Assembly: GCA_016210565.1 (NCBI GenBank)
Contig: JACQUA010000252.1
Location: forward strand, 1-46,827
Reading direction: 5' to 3'
DNA from: Chloroflexota bacterium
Lineage (GTDB): Bacteria > Chloroflexota > Dehalococcoidia > JACQUA01
Length of the DNA: 46,827 nt
Shown one piece after another: positions 1-7,398 of the stretch. The notes under the pieces are model-generated. The model had not been told where the DNA came from. It worked only from the letters and a program-made list of their open reading frames with translations, and made no database searches. Numbering within the stretch: position 1 is the stretch's first letter; each line of letters opens with the position of its first letter. Made by a program: the position numbers and the translations under genes.

Positions 1-81
1 CGCCAGCTCTGGTCCGAATACCTGTCATTGAAACCTGAGTTTCAGAAGGTTTACAAACACGTCACCTGGAAGTGGGCTTGA
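1..81 (+). CDS. C-terminal end of an unidentified protein (cut by window edge)
   Basis: Frame 1 is open from the first base to a TGA at 79-81 and encodes 26 residues ending in FQKVYKHVTWKWA. The gene begins outside the window. The helical, aromatic tail is vaguely like the C-termini of TRAP-type solute-binding proteins, but 26 residues are too few to name a family. It reads in the same direction as the MsrPQ-like pair that follows after a 419-bp repeat-filled gap. Confidence 0.4.
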   Translation, partial: RQLWSEYLSLKPEFQKVYKHVTWKWA

Positions 82-500
82 TCAAATCACATAACTTTGT
101 TACAACGTCGAAGATTCAAAGATTCCAGATCGTAGCGGCACGCTGCCGCGTGCCCGCCGGATTGCAGATTGCAGATTGCAGATTCAATCACCCATGCGTC
201 GGCGGCGGACCATCAAGGATGAAAATAGACTGTCATTGCGAGCGAAGCGCGGCAATCTCCTGGATGGCTTGACAGACCGTGGGATTGCTTCGTCCCGGCG
301 AAATCGGGACTCGCAATGACATTTTCATAGGAAGATTCCCCGCCCCACCCGCTATTGATTGCTTGACTGCTTGACCGATTGACTGCCGGCGGCCGACTGC
401 CGACAGCCGACTGCTGACTGCTTAGACTGCCCCGGTTTGACAGCGGGATTTCCGTCCGCCATAATAAGTTTTTGAAGCGCATGCGCTGAAAGGGAAGCTT
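82..500. repeat. Repeat-filled intergenic region (families B, G-like, minisatellite)
   Basis: No gene seen. It holds a family B palindrome at 132-154 followed by short GATTGCA iterations. At about 232-321 is an inverted-repeat element that begins GTCATTGCGAG and ends CTCGCAATGAC, related to family G. Degenerate GACTGCY iterations lie at about 346-430. The last 60 bases, with GAAAGGGAAG just before the ATG at 501, form the leader of the next gene. Confidence 0.7.
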
Positions 501-1460
501 ATGGCCAGAATTCACTCCTCTAAAATCACACCCGAGCATTTCTATTTTTCCAGGCGGAAATTCGTGTCCGGGCTGGCCGCCGTGGCGGCTGGCGCCCTGC
601 TCTTGCCGGGTTGCCGCGCAGGCAGCACGCCGCCGGTGCCCGGCGCCGGCTTCTGCGATGGAGCAACGGCCGGGGCCGCGGCGGATGAACTCGGGGCGGC
701 GCTGACACCCTGCGACGACGTTATCAGCTATAATAACTTCTACGAGTTCTCCCTGGACAAAGAGGATGTCGGCTTTGCGGCCAGGGAGTTCGTGACCTCG
801 CCGTGGAATGTGACGGTGGGCGGGCTGGTGGGCAAGCCGCGCACCTTTGGCCTGGAAGACCTGTTGAAGGGGTTTCCCCAGGAGGAGCGGATTTATCGCA
901 TGCGCTGCGTTGAAGGCTGGTCGATGGTCATCCCCTGGCTCGGTTTTCCCCTGGCGCAGTTGTTGAAACAGGTGGAGCCGCTGTCCCGGGCCAGGTACGT
1001 GCGCTTTGAAACGCTGCTGGACCCGAAGCGGATGCCCGGGCAGACCTTCGGCGCACTGGACTGGCCCTATGTCGAGGGCTTGCGGCTGGATGAGGCCATG
1101 CACAACCTGACGATAGTGGCCACGGGACTCTATGGAAAACCCCTGCCGCCGCAGAATGGAGCGCCGGTGCGGCTCGTCGTGCCGTGGAAATATGGCTTCA
1201 AGAATATCAAATCGATCGTGAAGATAGACCTGGTGGAGGCCATGCCGGTGTCTTCCTGGTCGGCGGAGGCGCCTCACGAATACGGTTTCTATGCCAGTGT
1301 CAATCCGGAGGTATCCCACCCCCGCTGGTCCCAGGCGAGCGAACGGCGGATAGGCGACCCCCGGCTGGCCGGGGGTCGGATGCGCACGCTGCTGTTCAAT
1401 GGCTATGGCAAAGAAGTATCGCCGCTTTACGAGGGCCTGGACCTGGCGAAGAACTACTGA
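501..1460 (+). CDS. msrP: MsrP/YedY-like molybdopterin-dependent sulfoxide reductase catalytic subunit
   Basis: The 319-residue product has the length and layout of MsrP (YedY), the periplasmic Mo-molybdopterin enzyme that reduces methionine sulfoxide in oxidised proteins. The N-terminus carries ITPEHFYFSRRKF, matching the YedY start and a Tat twin-arginine motif, followed by a hydrophobic stretch ending LLLPGC, so it may also be a lipoprotein. The motif YRMRCVEGWSMVIPW holds the expected molybdenum-ligating cysteine near residue 136. VPWKYGFKNIKSI near the C-terminal half is also typical of the family. The heme-binding membrane partner follows at 1744. The family call is strong; the natural substrate in this organism is inferred. 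Confidence 0.88.
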   Translation: MARIHSSKITPEHFYFSRRKFVSGLAAVAAGALLLPGCRAGSTPPVPGAGFCDGATAGAAADELGAALTPCDDVISYNNFYEFSLDKEDVGFAAREFVTSPWNVTVGGLVGKPRTFGLEDLLKGFPQEERIYRMRCVEGWSMVIPWLGFPLAQLLKQVEPLSRARYVRFETLLDPKRMPGQTFGALDWPYVEGLRLDEAMHNLTIVATGLYGKPLPPQNGAPVRLVVPWKYGFKNIKSIVKIDLVEAMPVSSWSAEAPHEYGFYASVNPEVSHPRWSQASERRIGDPRLAGGRMRTLLFNGYGKEVSPLYEGLDLAKNY

Positions 1461-1743
1461 AGAAGTAGTGAGTAGTGAGTAGCGAGTAGTGAGTAGTGAG
1501 TAGCGAGCAAGTGTAGGGTGGGTTAAGCGCCGAGGTGGTGTGGAGAAGAGCAGGGGCGGCGCGAACCCACCACTCGCAGTCGGCGGTCAGTAGTCGGCAG
1601 TCGTTCAGTCCGTAGTGGCACGCGGCCGCGTGCCCTGTCAGTCGGCAGTCGGGGTGGGGAATCTTGAATCTTGAGTCTGCAATCTGCAATCTGTAATCTG
1701 CAATCCGGCGGGCACGCGGCAGCGTGCCGCTACGGGGGGAATC
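1461..1743. repeat. Repeat-filled spacer (minisatellite, families A, B, B)
   Basis: Directly after the msrP stop comes a GTAGTGA minisatellite (about 1466-1506). Then follow a family A element at 1513-1571, a family B palindrome at 1612-1634, AATCTGCAATCTG iterations at about 1676-1705, and a second family B palindrome in opposite orientation at 1711-1733. The next gene starts 10 bp after the last palindrome. Confidence 0.8.
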
Positions 1744-2415
1744 TTGAATAGATCGCCTGCCTGGTTCCGGCTGCTGGTGCATCTGGGCGCATTGACGCCT
1801 TTGCTTGTCCTGGTCTGGGACTACACGCAGGGCCAGTTGACGGCAAATCCGGTGCGGGAAATCCAACTGCGGACCGGCAGACAGACGCTTTTCCTCTTGA
1901 CGCTGTCTCTGGCCTGCCGGCCGGTCTACCGCTACGTGGGGTTTCGGTGGGCGATGACGGCGCGCCGCACCCTGGGTCTTTATGCCTTTGCCTATGCGGG
2001 CTTGCACCTGCTGAACTTCATCGGCCTGGACTATGGGTTCGATCTGGCGCTGGTATGGGAAGACATTGCCGAAAAGCGGTACATCGTGGCGGGTTTCGCC
2101 GCCTTTCTGGTGTTGCTGCTCCTGGCCGCAACTTCCACCCGGGGCTGGCAGGAACGGTTGAGAGAGAACTGGGGCCGGCTGCACCGTCTGGTCTACGTGG
2201 CGGGCCTCCTGGGCGTGTTGCACTATCTCTGGCAAGTCAAGGTGGTCGTCCGCGAGCCGCTGATTTATGCCTTCATACTCCTCGTGCTCCTGGCGGCGCG
2301 GGTAACGAGATTCAAGATTCGAAGCACCGTAGGGTGGGTTAAGCACAGCAGGGCTGCGGGGAAGCAGGGTGGCTGTGCGAACCCACCAGAACGACAAAAG
2401 AAGAACAAGCTGTGA
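1744..2415 (+). CDS. msrQ: MsrQ/YedZ-like heme-binding membrane subunit with repeat-derived C-terminal tail
   Basis: The product (223 residues from TTG) is a multi-pass membrane protein of the ferric-reductase-like YedZ/MsrQ family, which passes quinol electrons through heme to MsrP. It shows PLLVLVWDYTQGQL, REIQLRTGRQTL near the start, the ARRTLGLYAFAYAGLHLL helix and NWGRLHRLVYVAGLLGVLHY, which supply candidate heme-ligating histidines. About five or six membrane segments are visible. The C-terminal 30 or so residues (from RSTVGWVKHS) are translated from a family A repeat at 2329-2387, so the natural C-terminus appears to have been replaced. The TTG start lies just after repeats and an upstream start cannot be excluded. 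Co-location with msrP supports the assignment. Confidence 0.85.
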   Translation: MNRSPAWFRLLVHLGALTPLLVLVWDYTQGQLTANPVREIQLRTGRQTLFLLTLSLACRPVYRYVGFRWAMTARRTLGLYAFAYAGLHLLNFIGLDYGFDLALVWEDIAEKRYIVAGFAAFLVLLLLAATSTRGWQERLRENWGRLHRLVYVAGLLGVLHYLWQVKVVVREPLIYAFILLVLLAARVTRFKIRSTVGWVKHSRAAGKQGGCANPPERQKKNKL

Positions 2416-2672
2416 AAGCCAACCAGTCGGGATGGTGGGTTCGCGCAATCGCCCCTATCAGCACTGCCCCTATTTGCGCTAAACCCACCCTACCTGTGCG
2501 GAGGCACGGGGCAGCGTGCCGCCACGGCTACTCGCTACTCCCCTGGCTTGCCATGACCGGCGATAGGGACTATAATTATTTCTACGAGAGAGTACCACCC
2601 GCCATCCCTCCCGAAGAGAACTCCTCCGTGTTTCCTCCGGCAAGACCGGTGTAGAAGAAAAGAGCCACAGAC
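2416..2672. repeat. Intergenic region with inverted family A copy and family B palindrome
   Basis: A family A copy in reverse orientation lies at 2434-2493. It pairs with the forward copy at 2329-2387 inside the end of msrQ to form an inverted doublet of about 165 bp. A degenerate family B palindrome is at 2503-2525. The remaining 140 bp show no gene. Confidence 0.75.
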
Positions 2673-3545
2673 ATGAAACAGCCCATGGTACGTTTTCTGG
2701 TTGTTCTACTCCTGGGCACGCTGTTGTTCGGCGCTCCCGGCGCCGCTTGGCCTGCCGTGGCGGCTGATGAGGACGGCGGCGCCCCCTCGTTAGCGGACAT
2801 CATTTCCATGGCGGCAGAGGCTAACGGTAAACTGCAATCATTCAAGTTCAACGTGGACATGGCCGTGGTCATGGAAGCCAGCGGCGGGACCTCGCCGGCA
2901 AGTGTGACCATGGTAATGAACGGCGCCGGCGCTCTGGATATGGGCGGGAAAAGAATGCAGACGGTGATGACCGTGGTCATGGATGCGCCGGGCCAGCCCA
3001 GGTTCGAGAGCCAGGCGGAGTCGTATGTGGTCGACGGATGGATGTATGTCAAGATGACGTTACCCTCGATGGGGACGCGATGGGTGAAAATGAGACTGGA
3101 CGAAGACCAGTGGCAGCTCCAACAGTCCCAGTTCTCCCCCGGTGGGGAGTGGTTGCAGACTGCGGCCGAAACTCGCCTGCTGGGATCTGAGGACCTGGAT
3201 GGCACGCCCACCTACGTGGTGGAGGTGGTACCGAACATGGAGACGTTAATGAAATGGCTGTCCCACCAGCAGGGTGGGGCTATGAAAGATCTCAGGGAGG
3301 CGGGTCTCGATGTGGCCCGGCTGATAAAGAGAATGTCCGTAAAAGAATGGATAGCCCGGGACAGCTACCTGTTTATGAGAACGGACATCGAGGTGGCGAT
3401 GGAAGTCCCGGGAATACTGGGGAGGGAGTCCGAGAAGCTCAGCGTCCTCACCAGCGGCGTTGTGAGGGCCTATGATCACAATTTGCCCGTCTCGATTGTC
3501 CTGCCCGACGATGCCGCCAGCGCCATCGAGGCGCCAGCGCCTTAA
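2673..3545 (+). CDS. Secreted LppX/DUF6612-like protein of unknown function
   Basis: The 290-residue product begins with a signal peptide (lysine, then a hydrophobic core to about residue 31, probable cleavage after PAVAA). The mature part alternates amphipathic strands: SFKFNVDMAVVMEA, MVMNGAGALDMGGKRM, ESYVVDGWMYVKM, YVVEVVPNMETLMKWL. This pattern is like lipid-binding LolA/LppX-fold proteins and DUF6612 lipoproteins, where a basic fold carries hydrophobic cargo. There is no lipobox cysteine, so it is probably released or periplasmic. It stands alone between repeat-rich gaps. The fold assignment is from pattern only; the molecular role is unknown. Confidence 0.6.
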   Translation: MKQPMVRFLVVLLLGTLLFGAPGAAWPAVAADEDGGAPSLADIISMAAEANGKLQSFKFNVDMAVVMEASGGTSPASVTMVMNGAGALDMGGKRMQTVMTVVMDAPGQPRFESQAESYVVDGWMYVKMTLPSMGTRWVKMRLDEDQWQLQQSQFSPGGEWLQTAAETRLLGSEDLDGTPTYVVEVVPNMETLMKWLSHQQGGAMKDLREAGLDVARLIKRMSVKEWIARDSYLFMRTDIEVAMEVPGILGRESEKLSVLTSGVVRAYDHNLPVSIVLPDDAASAIEAPAP

Positions 3546-3853
3546 CAGTCGAGCAGTCTAAGCAGTCAAGCAGTCGGCAGGGTGTAGGGTGGGTTAAGCG
3601 CCGAGGTGGTGCGAGGAGCGGGCGTGGCGGCGCGAACCCACCACTGGCAGTCGGCAGTCAAGCAGTCTGGGGGGATGGGAATCTTGAATCTTGAATCTTT
3701 AATCTTTGAATCGGATGCATACCTGGGTATGGGAGTGGATGTATACGATGGAATCTTACCGTGCCGGGGGATTTCCCCTAGAATTGTCCCTGGAAACCTG
3801 AACACGCGTGATATGACCGCGTGCCCATTATCAAGGCCGGGAGGTCCAGTGAA
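3546..3853. repeat. Repeat-filled spacer (minisatellite, family A)
   Basis: GCAGTCAAGCAGTC iterations lie at about 3548-3580 and a family A element at 3584-3642, nearly identical to the copy at 1513-1571. TTGAATC iterations follow at about 3682-3712. The rest is unassigned, ending in the ribosome binding site GGGAGGT at about 3839-3845 for the next gene. Confidence 0.75.
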
Positions 3854-4171
3854 ATGCCGATATCCAAGGCTCAATTCAATGAGGGTAGTGACGAGACCCG
3901 GTACCACCTGTTCCGTTTTTTGAAGGACCGGTCGGATGAGGCGTTCACCGTTGACGAGTTGGTGGACCACCTGAAGGCGGAGGGAGTGGTCGGTTATGGC
4001 GCCCGGGGGTTGGGAGATACGGCGCTACTGTTGACAGCGGGTGCCCTGCTGGATGATATGGTACGCTCCTCGTTCGCGGAAAAGAAGATCATAGCAGGGA
4101 AAGCGTACTTCAGTTTCAGGCCGGAGCACAGTTTGGCGCGGCTGGCCACCAGTCTCTGGATGTTCTACTAA
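3854..4171 (+). CDS. Small unidentified protein with winged-helix-like pattern
   Basis: The 105-residue product starts at the ATG at 3854, chosen because GGGAGGT sits 8 bp upstream; an in-frame start at 3821 has none. It reads YHLFRFLKDRSDEAFTVDEL, then helices, then KKIIAGKAYFSF. This helix-helix-helix-wing order resembles a winged-helix DNA-binding domain but has no diagnostic motif. It ends just before a hairpin-like repeat at 4192-4287 and stands convergent to the PAS-hemerythrin gene. Confidence 0.5.
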   Translation: MPISKAQFNEGSDETRYHLFRFLKDRSDEAFTVDELVDHLKAEGVVGYGARGLGDTALLLTAGALLDDMVRSSFAEKKIIAGKAYFSFRPEHSLARLATSLWMFY

Positions 4172-4191
4172 TACAACCAATGAGGCGCATG

Positions 4192-4287
4192 TTCACCACA
4201 GAGACACGGAGACGATGTGATCACACAAACCAGCGCTGGTTGTTCGCTAAACAAGTTTCTCCGTGCTCTCCGTGTCTCTGTGGTGAA
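4192..4287. repeat. 96-bp element with perfect 20-bp terminal inverted repeats
   Basis: TTCACCACAGAGACACGGAG at 4192-4211 is repeated as its exact reverse complement at 4268-4287 with a 56-bp interior and no reading frame. The structure is that of a small non-coding inverted-repeat element; it could also act as a bidirectional hairpin between two convergent genes. A family J copy (GCAAGGCTGAAGCCATGG) follows at 4297-4322. Confidence 0.8.
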
Positions 4288-4332
4288 ACCCACCGCGCAA
4301 GGCTGAAGCCATGGACTACGCCACCCCGCAAG

Positions 4333-6231
4333 CTACTTCGCCGCATTTTCCAGGGAACGGACTGCATCCATATGCACCTCGTGTATGCGGCCCCTATCGA
4401 ACTCCACGAACTCCAGGAGCATGTCGTCTTGCTCCTGGGCCGTGAAGTAGTCCATGCTGGGTACGAAGAACTGCTTGTCTTCTTTTTCGATGTGCCTCGG
4501 GTAGAACCTGGCCAGTTCGCCCGCCGCAATAATGGCCTGCTCCAGCGCCTCACTGTCGCCCGGCCTCCATCGCTCTGCCGCCCCGGCGAGATCGCCGACG
4601 AGCTTCCGCCCCTCATTGTGCTCCCGGGCCAGCTCATCCATCAATCCCCGGTGCTCCTGGACCATGTGTTTTCCTTCCAGCGCCTTGAACAGGATATCCT
4701 CCTCCTTGCCATGGTGGGTGCGGTCGGCATATACCCGGATAAAGTCCACAAAGCGCCTTAGAAGTTCACGGTCAAGGACGCGGGCCTCTTCCATTCTGCG
4801 TTGTTCCCGGGCCAGCAATTGTACGACGCGCTCGATCAACCGGTGTTCCATCATCAACATGCCCACCGGTTGCATCTTGATCGTCCTGGCGACCCCGTAA
4901 AGACGCTCCACCCGTTCGATTCCCCTTTGCAGACGCTGCTCCGCAACTTTGCGGTCCTGCACGTTCATGTACAGGACCAGGATTCCTTCCGGTACCGGCT
5001 CGGCCCGGACCTCAAACCAGCGTCTGGAGCCATCCGGATAAACAAGCTCGGTCTCAATTCTCTGGTCCACCCGCTGTTCCATGCAGTCCCGCAGGCGGGC
5101 GTACAGTTCTGTCTTCTCAATACCGGGGAGAATATCCATCATGGTGCGACCGAGCAGTTGTTCCCGGGTGTAGCGGCCCTGGCGGGCGACGGCTTCATTG
5201 GCATAGATGTACCGCCAGTCGAAGTCGATAATCAGGCAGCCCTCCAGCATGCTGTCCAGGGTGGTGCGGAAGCGTTGTTCGCTCTCCCGGAGGGCTTGCT
5301 CGGCCTGTTTTCGCCCCGTGATGTCCACCACAATGCCTCGAATGCCCGCCACCCTGTCTCCACGCATGATGCGGCTGGAATGCACCACAACCGCTAACCT
5401 CGCCCCGTCCTTTCGTATCATTGTGTACTCGCTGGCGCCAATTTCCCCCTCGGCCAGGACCCGCGAAAACCTCTGTCTGGCGATATCTTTCTGGTCGGGC
5501 ACGATAAAGTCAAACGCGTTGATTCCCTGGCTCAGGTCTGCAGCAGTGAGGTTAAAAGAGACCAGTACCTTCTTGTTGGCGTAAGTAACCCTGCCCGCGG
5601 TGTCCGTCTCGAAAATGATCTCAGGAAACCCATCGGCGAGGTCCCGGTACTTCTGTTCGCTCTCTCGAAGTGCTTTTTCGGCCTGCTTGCGGTCTGAGAT
5701 GTCAGCGACCGACAGCCGGTAAATAAGCTTCCCCCCATTGTACAGGGGTACCGTTTGCAGTTGGGCGTAAAAGATGCTTTCGTCACCCCGGCGCATTTCG
5801 AGTTCCGTGCTCAGCCTGCTTCCGGTCTGGCGAACTTCGGCGAGGTGAGAGCTGAACTGTTCGTAACATTGAGGCTCGATAAGGGAGGAAAAGGGCGTGT
5901 CCAGCAGCTTCGCCCTGGGCGTGTTCAGCATGTCAATGCCGGTAATATTCACGTTCAGAATGACGCCCTGGCTGGTGAGGTTGAAATATCCCACCGGCGC
6001 GAAATCGAAGAGGTCAAGGTACTGCTTGCGTGTTTCCTCCAACTCCGCCATGGACTGATGCAGTCTCGAGACCTCAGTCTCAAGCTCTCTCAGGGCAAAG
6101 GCAAGGTCGCGCAGGAGCTTCTGAACGTCTGCGGCTGGTATCACCCTGAATTCCTCGGTCGGTACCGAGACTATTCTTCCCGCCCGCCGGAGCAAGTCAC
6201 CGGCATCAATATTCTTGACTTCGTTACTCAT
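4333..6231 (-). CDS. Triple-PAS sensor protein with C-terminal hemerythrin (HHE) domain
   Basis: The 632-residue product starts at MSNEV (6231); the 29 extra codons upstream are translated repeat sequence (CCAAATTCC iterations). After a short coiled coil (about 35-70) it has three PAS domains near 70-185, 190-310 and 315-440, each ending in the linker pattern DI(S/T)GRKQAE. The last 170 residues are a hemerythrin-like domain with the di-iron histidine/acid pattern MEHRLIE, HHGKEEDILF, HRGLMDELAREH and YPRHIEKEDK. There is no kinase, GGDEF or HTH output domain, so it is a sensor without an obvious transmitter. It probably detects O2, NO or redox state and signals to a partner. A stand-alone hemerythrin lies directly upstream on the same strand. 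Confidence 0.85.
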   Translation of the reverse strand: MSNEVKNIDAGDLLRRAGRIVSVPTEEFRVIPAADVQKLLRDLAFALRELETEVSRLHQSMAELEETRKQYLDLFDFAPVGYFNLTSQGVILNVNITGIDMLNTPRAKLLDTPFSSLIEPQCYEQFSSHLAEVRQTGSRLSTELEMRRGDESIFYAQLQTVPLYNGGKLIYRLSVADISDRKQAEKALRESEQKYRDLADGFPEIIFETDTAGRVTYANKKVLVSFNLTAADLSQGINAFDFIVPDQKDIARQRFSRVLAEGEIGASEYTMIRKDGARLAVVVHSSRIMRGDRVAGIRGIVVDITGRKQAEQALRESEQRFRTTLDSMLEGCLIIDFDWRYIYANEAVARQGRYTREQLLGRTMMDILPGIEKTELYARLRDCMEQRVDQRIETELVYPDGSRRWFEVRAEPVPEGILVLYMNVQDRKVAEQRLQRGIERVERLYGVARTIKMQPVGMLMMEHRLIERVVQLLAREQRRMEEARVLDRELLRRFVDFIRVYADRTHHGKEEDILFKALEGKHMVQEHRGLMDELAREHNEGRKLVGDLAGAAERWRPGDSEALEQAIIAAGELARFYPRHIEKEDKQFFVPSMDYFTAQEQDDMLLEFVEFDRGRIHEVHMDAVRSLENAAK

Positions 6232-6494
6232 GTTTTTGGCCCCACCAACAACGGGAAATTCCAAATTCCAAACGCCAAATTCCAAACAATCGCCCGTCCC
6301 GACGAGTCGGCGGCCCAAATAAGGCTGAAAATGGCCAGGGACATACCCGTAGCGGCACGCGGCAGCGTGCCCCCGCGGTCAGACCCCGGAGCCGCCGCAG
6401 GGTTCTTCCAGACGCCGGAGGATATCCAGCTCTCACAGGCGGGGACGCCTGTGGTACCGGGTGACATTTTTCGAATTTGGAATTTGGTCCTTTC
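6232..6494. repeat. Repeat-filled spacer (CCAAATTCC iterations, families B and C)
   Basis: AAATTCCAAATTCC-type iterations at about 6262-6292 face a reverse-complement AATTTGGAATTTGG at about 6474-6487. These resemble the outer ends of the four-helix-bundle cassette at 27855-28388, so this may be a decayed relative. Inside are a family B palindrome (6349-6371) and a family C palindrome (6433-6460). Confidence 0.65.
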
Positions 6495-6986
6495 TCACAT
6501 ATTGTGGTCGATCAGGAAGAAAGCTTCCTCTTCGTCCAGGGCGTGGCGCTCGATCCTGGCCAGCAGGGCGTGCAGCCCGTCCTTTACCTCCGCCCTCAGC
6601 CTCTCGTGCCCCCCGGTCTCGCCGGACTTTTGTAGCTCTTTCATCTTCCTGCGGATATCTGTGAAAGCCGCGGCAAATTCCCTGTGCTCGGTGATAAGCC
6701 TGGCTGAAAAGTCCGTGGCGCCCCGGCGGTCAAACTCCGGGAGAAGTGTTGCTTCTTCCCAGGCGACATGGTCTTTGACGAGCCTGACGAAGGACCGGAC
6801 CAGTTTCTCCAGTTCTTGGAAACGCCCCGCGCCGGTGTTTGCCATGATGTCCTCGAGCTGGTAAGCTACATCGAGCACGTCCATGTCCCCGGCGACCACT
6901 TTGTCCAGGAGGGTCAAATGCCGGTGTATCTTCTTGTGCTGTTCCAGCCATTGCGCGGTGTTTAGCTGTTCTCTGGTGGTATCCAT
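6495..6986 (-). CDS. Stand-alone hemerythrin-domain protein
   Basis: The 163-residue product starts at MDTTREQL (6986), chosen for the AGGAGGG ribosome binding site 8 bp upstream; a longer in-frame start at 7016 has none. The all-helical sequence carries the HHE pattern: QHKKIHRHL, KDHVAWEEATLLPEF, EHREFAAAF and ERHALDEEEAFF, consistent with a non-heme di-iron site that binds O2 or NO or stores iron. It is upstream of the PAS-hemerythrin gene on the same strand with a 263-bp repeat-filled gap, so co-transcription is possible. Its function in iron or oxygen/NO handling is inferred from family only. Confidence 0.85.
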   Translation of the reverse strand: MDTTREQLNTAQWLEQHKKIHRHLTLLDKVVAGDMDVLDVAYQLEDIMANTGAGRFQELEKLVRSFVRLVKDHVAWEEATLLPEFDRRGATDFSARLITEHREFAAAFTDIRRKMKELQKSGETGGHERLRAEVKDGLHALLARIERHALDEEEAFFLIDHNM

Positions 6987-7398
6987 CCTGCGGTCCCTCC
7001 TGTGAAGGTACAACAACCGGTACCACAGGCCATCGTGCCTGTGAGAGATGAACCTTTCCTACGCCCCGCCCCCGCAGTCCCATCCTTTGCCACTCCAAAA
7101 ACCGGAAGACTGCTATTATTCTAGCGGGCCTCCCCTTATGTCCGGTATACGTAGCAGTACGTAGTTTGTCCGGTCGCGTTACCTATCTTCCGCCACTCAA
7201 GCAACACGCAAAGAGGTTAGAAGCTGCGTAGGGTGGGTTCGCATCCCGATGAAATCGGGACTTCGCTGCCGCACCACTGTGCCTGACCCACCCTGCGCGG
7301 AGTTGTCCGTGTCGTGCCGGGTTGACCGCCAAGGTTTCGACACCCGCTCCGCTTTGCGAGAGTCCGCAAGGCGGACGAGGGGTGTCGCTACGGACAGT
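6987..7398. repeat. Spacer with families C, A and F; leader of the hemerythrin gene
   Basis: A family C palindrome is at 7017-7045. Unassigned sequence at 7046-7227 includes TAGAATAAT on the minus strand near 7110, a possible -10 region for the hemerythrin gene. A shortened family A element is at 7228-7295 and a family F element at 7337-7393, which ends 6 bp before the stop codon of the CoA ligase. No gene was found. Confidence 0.65.
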
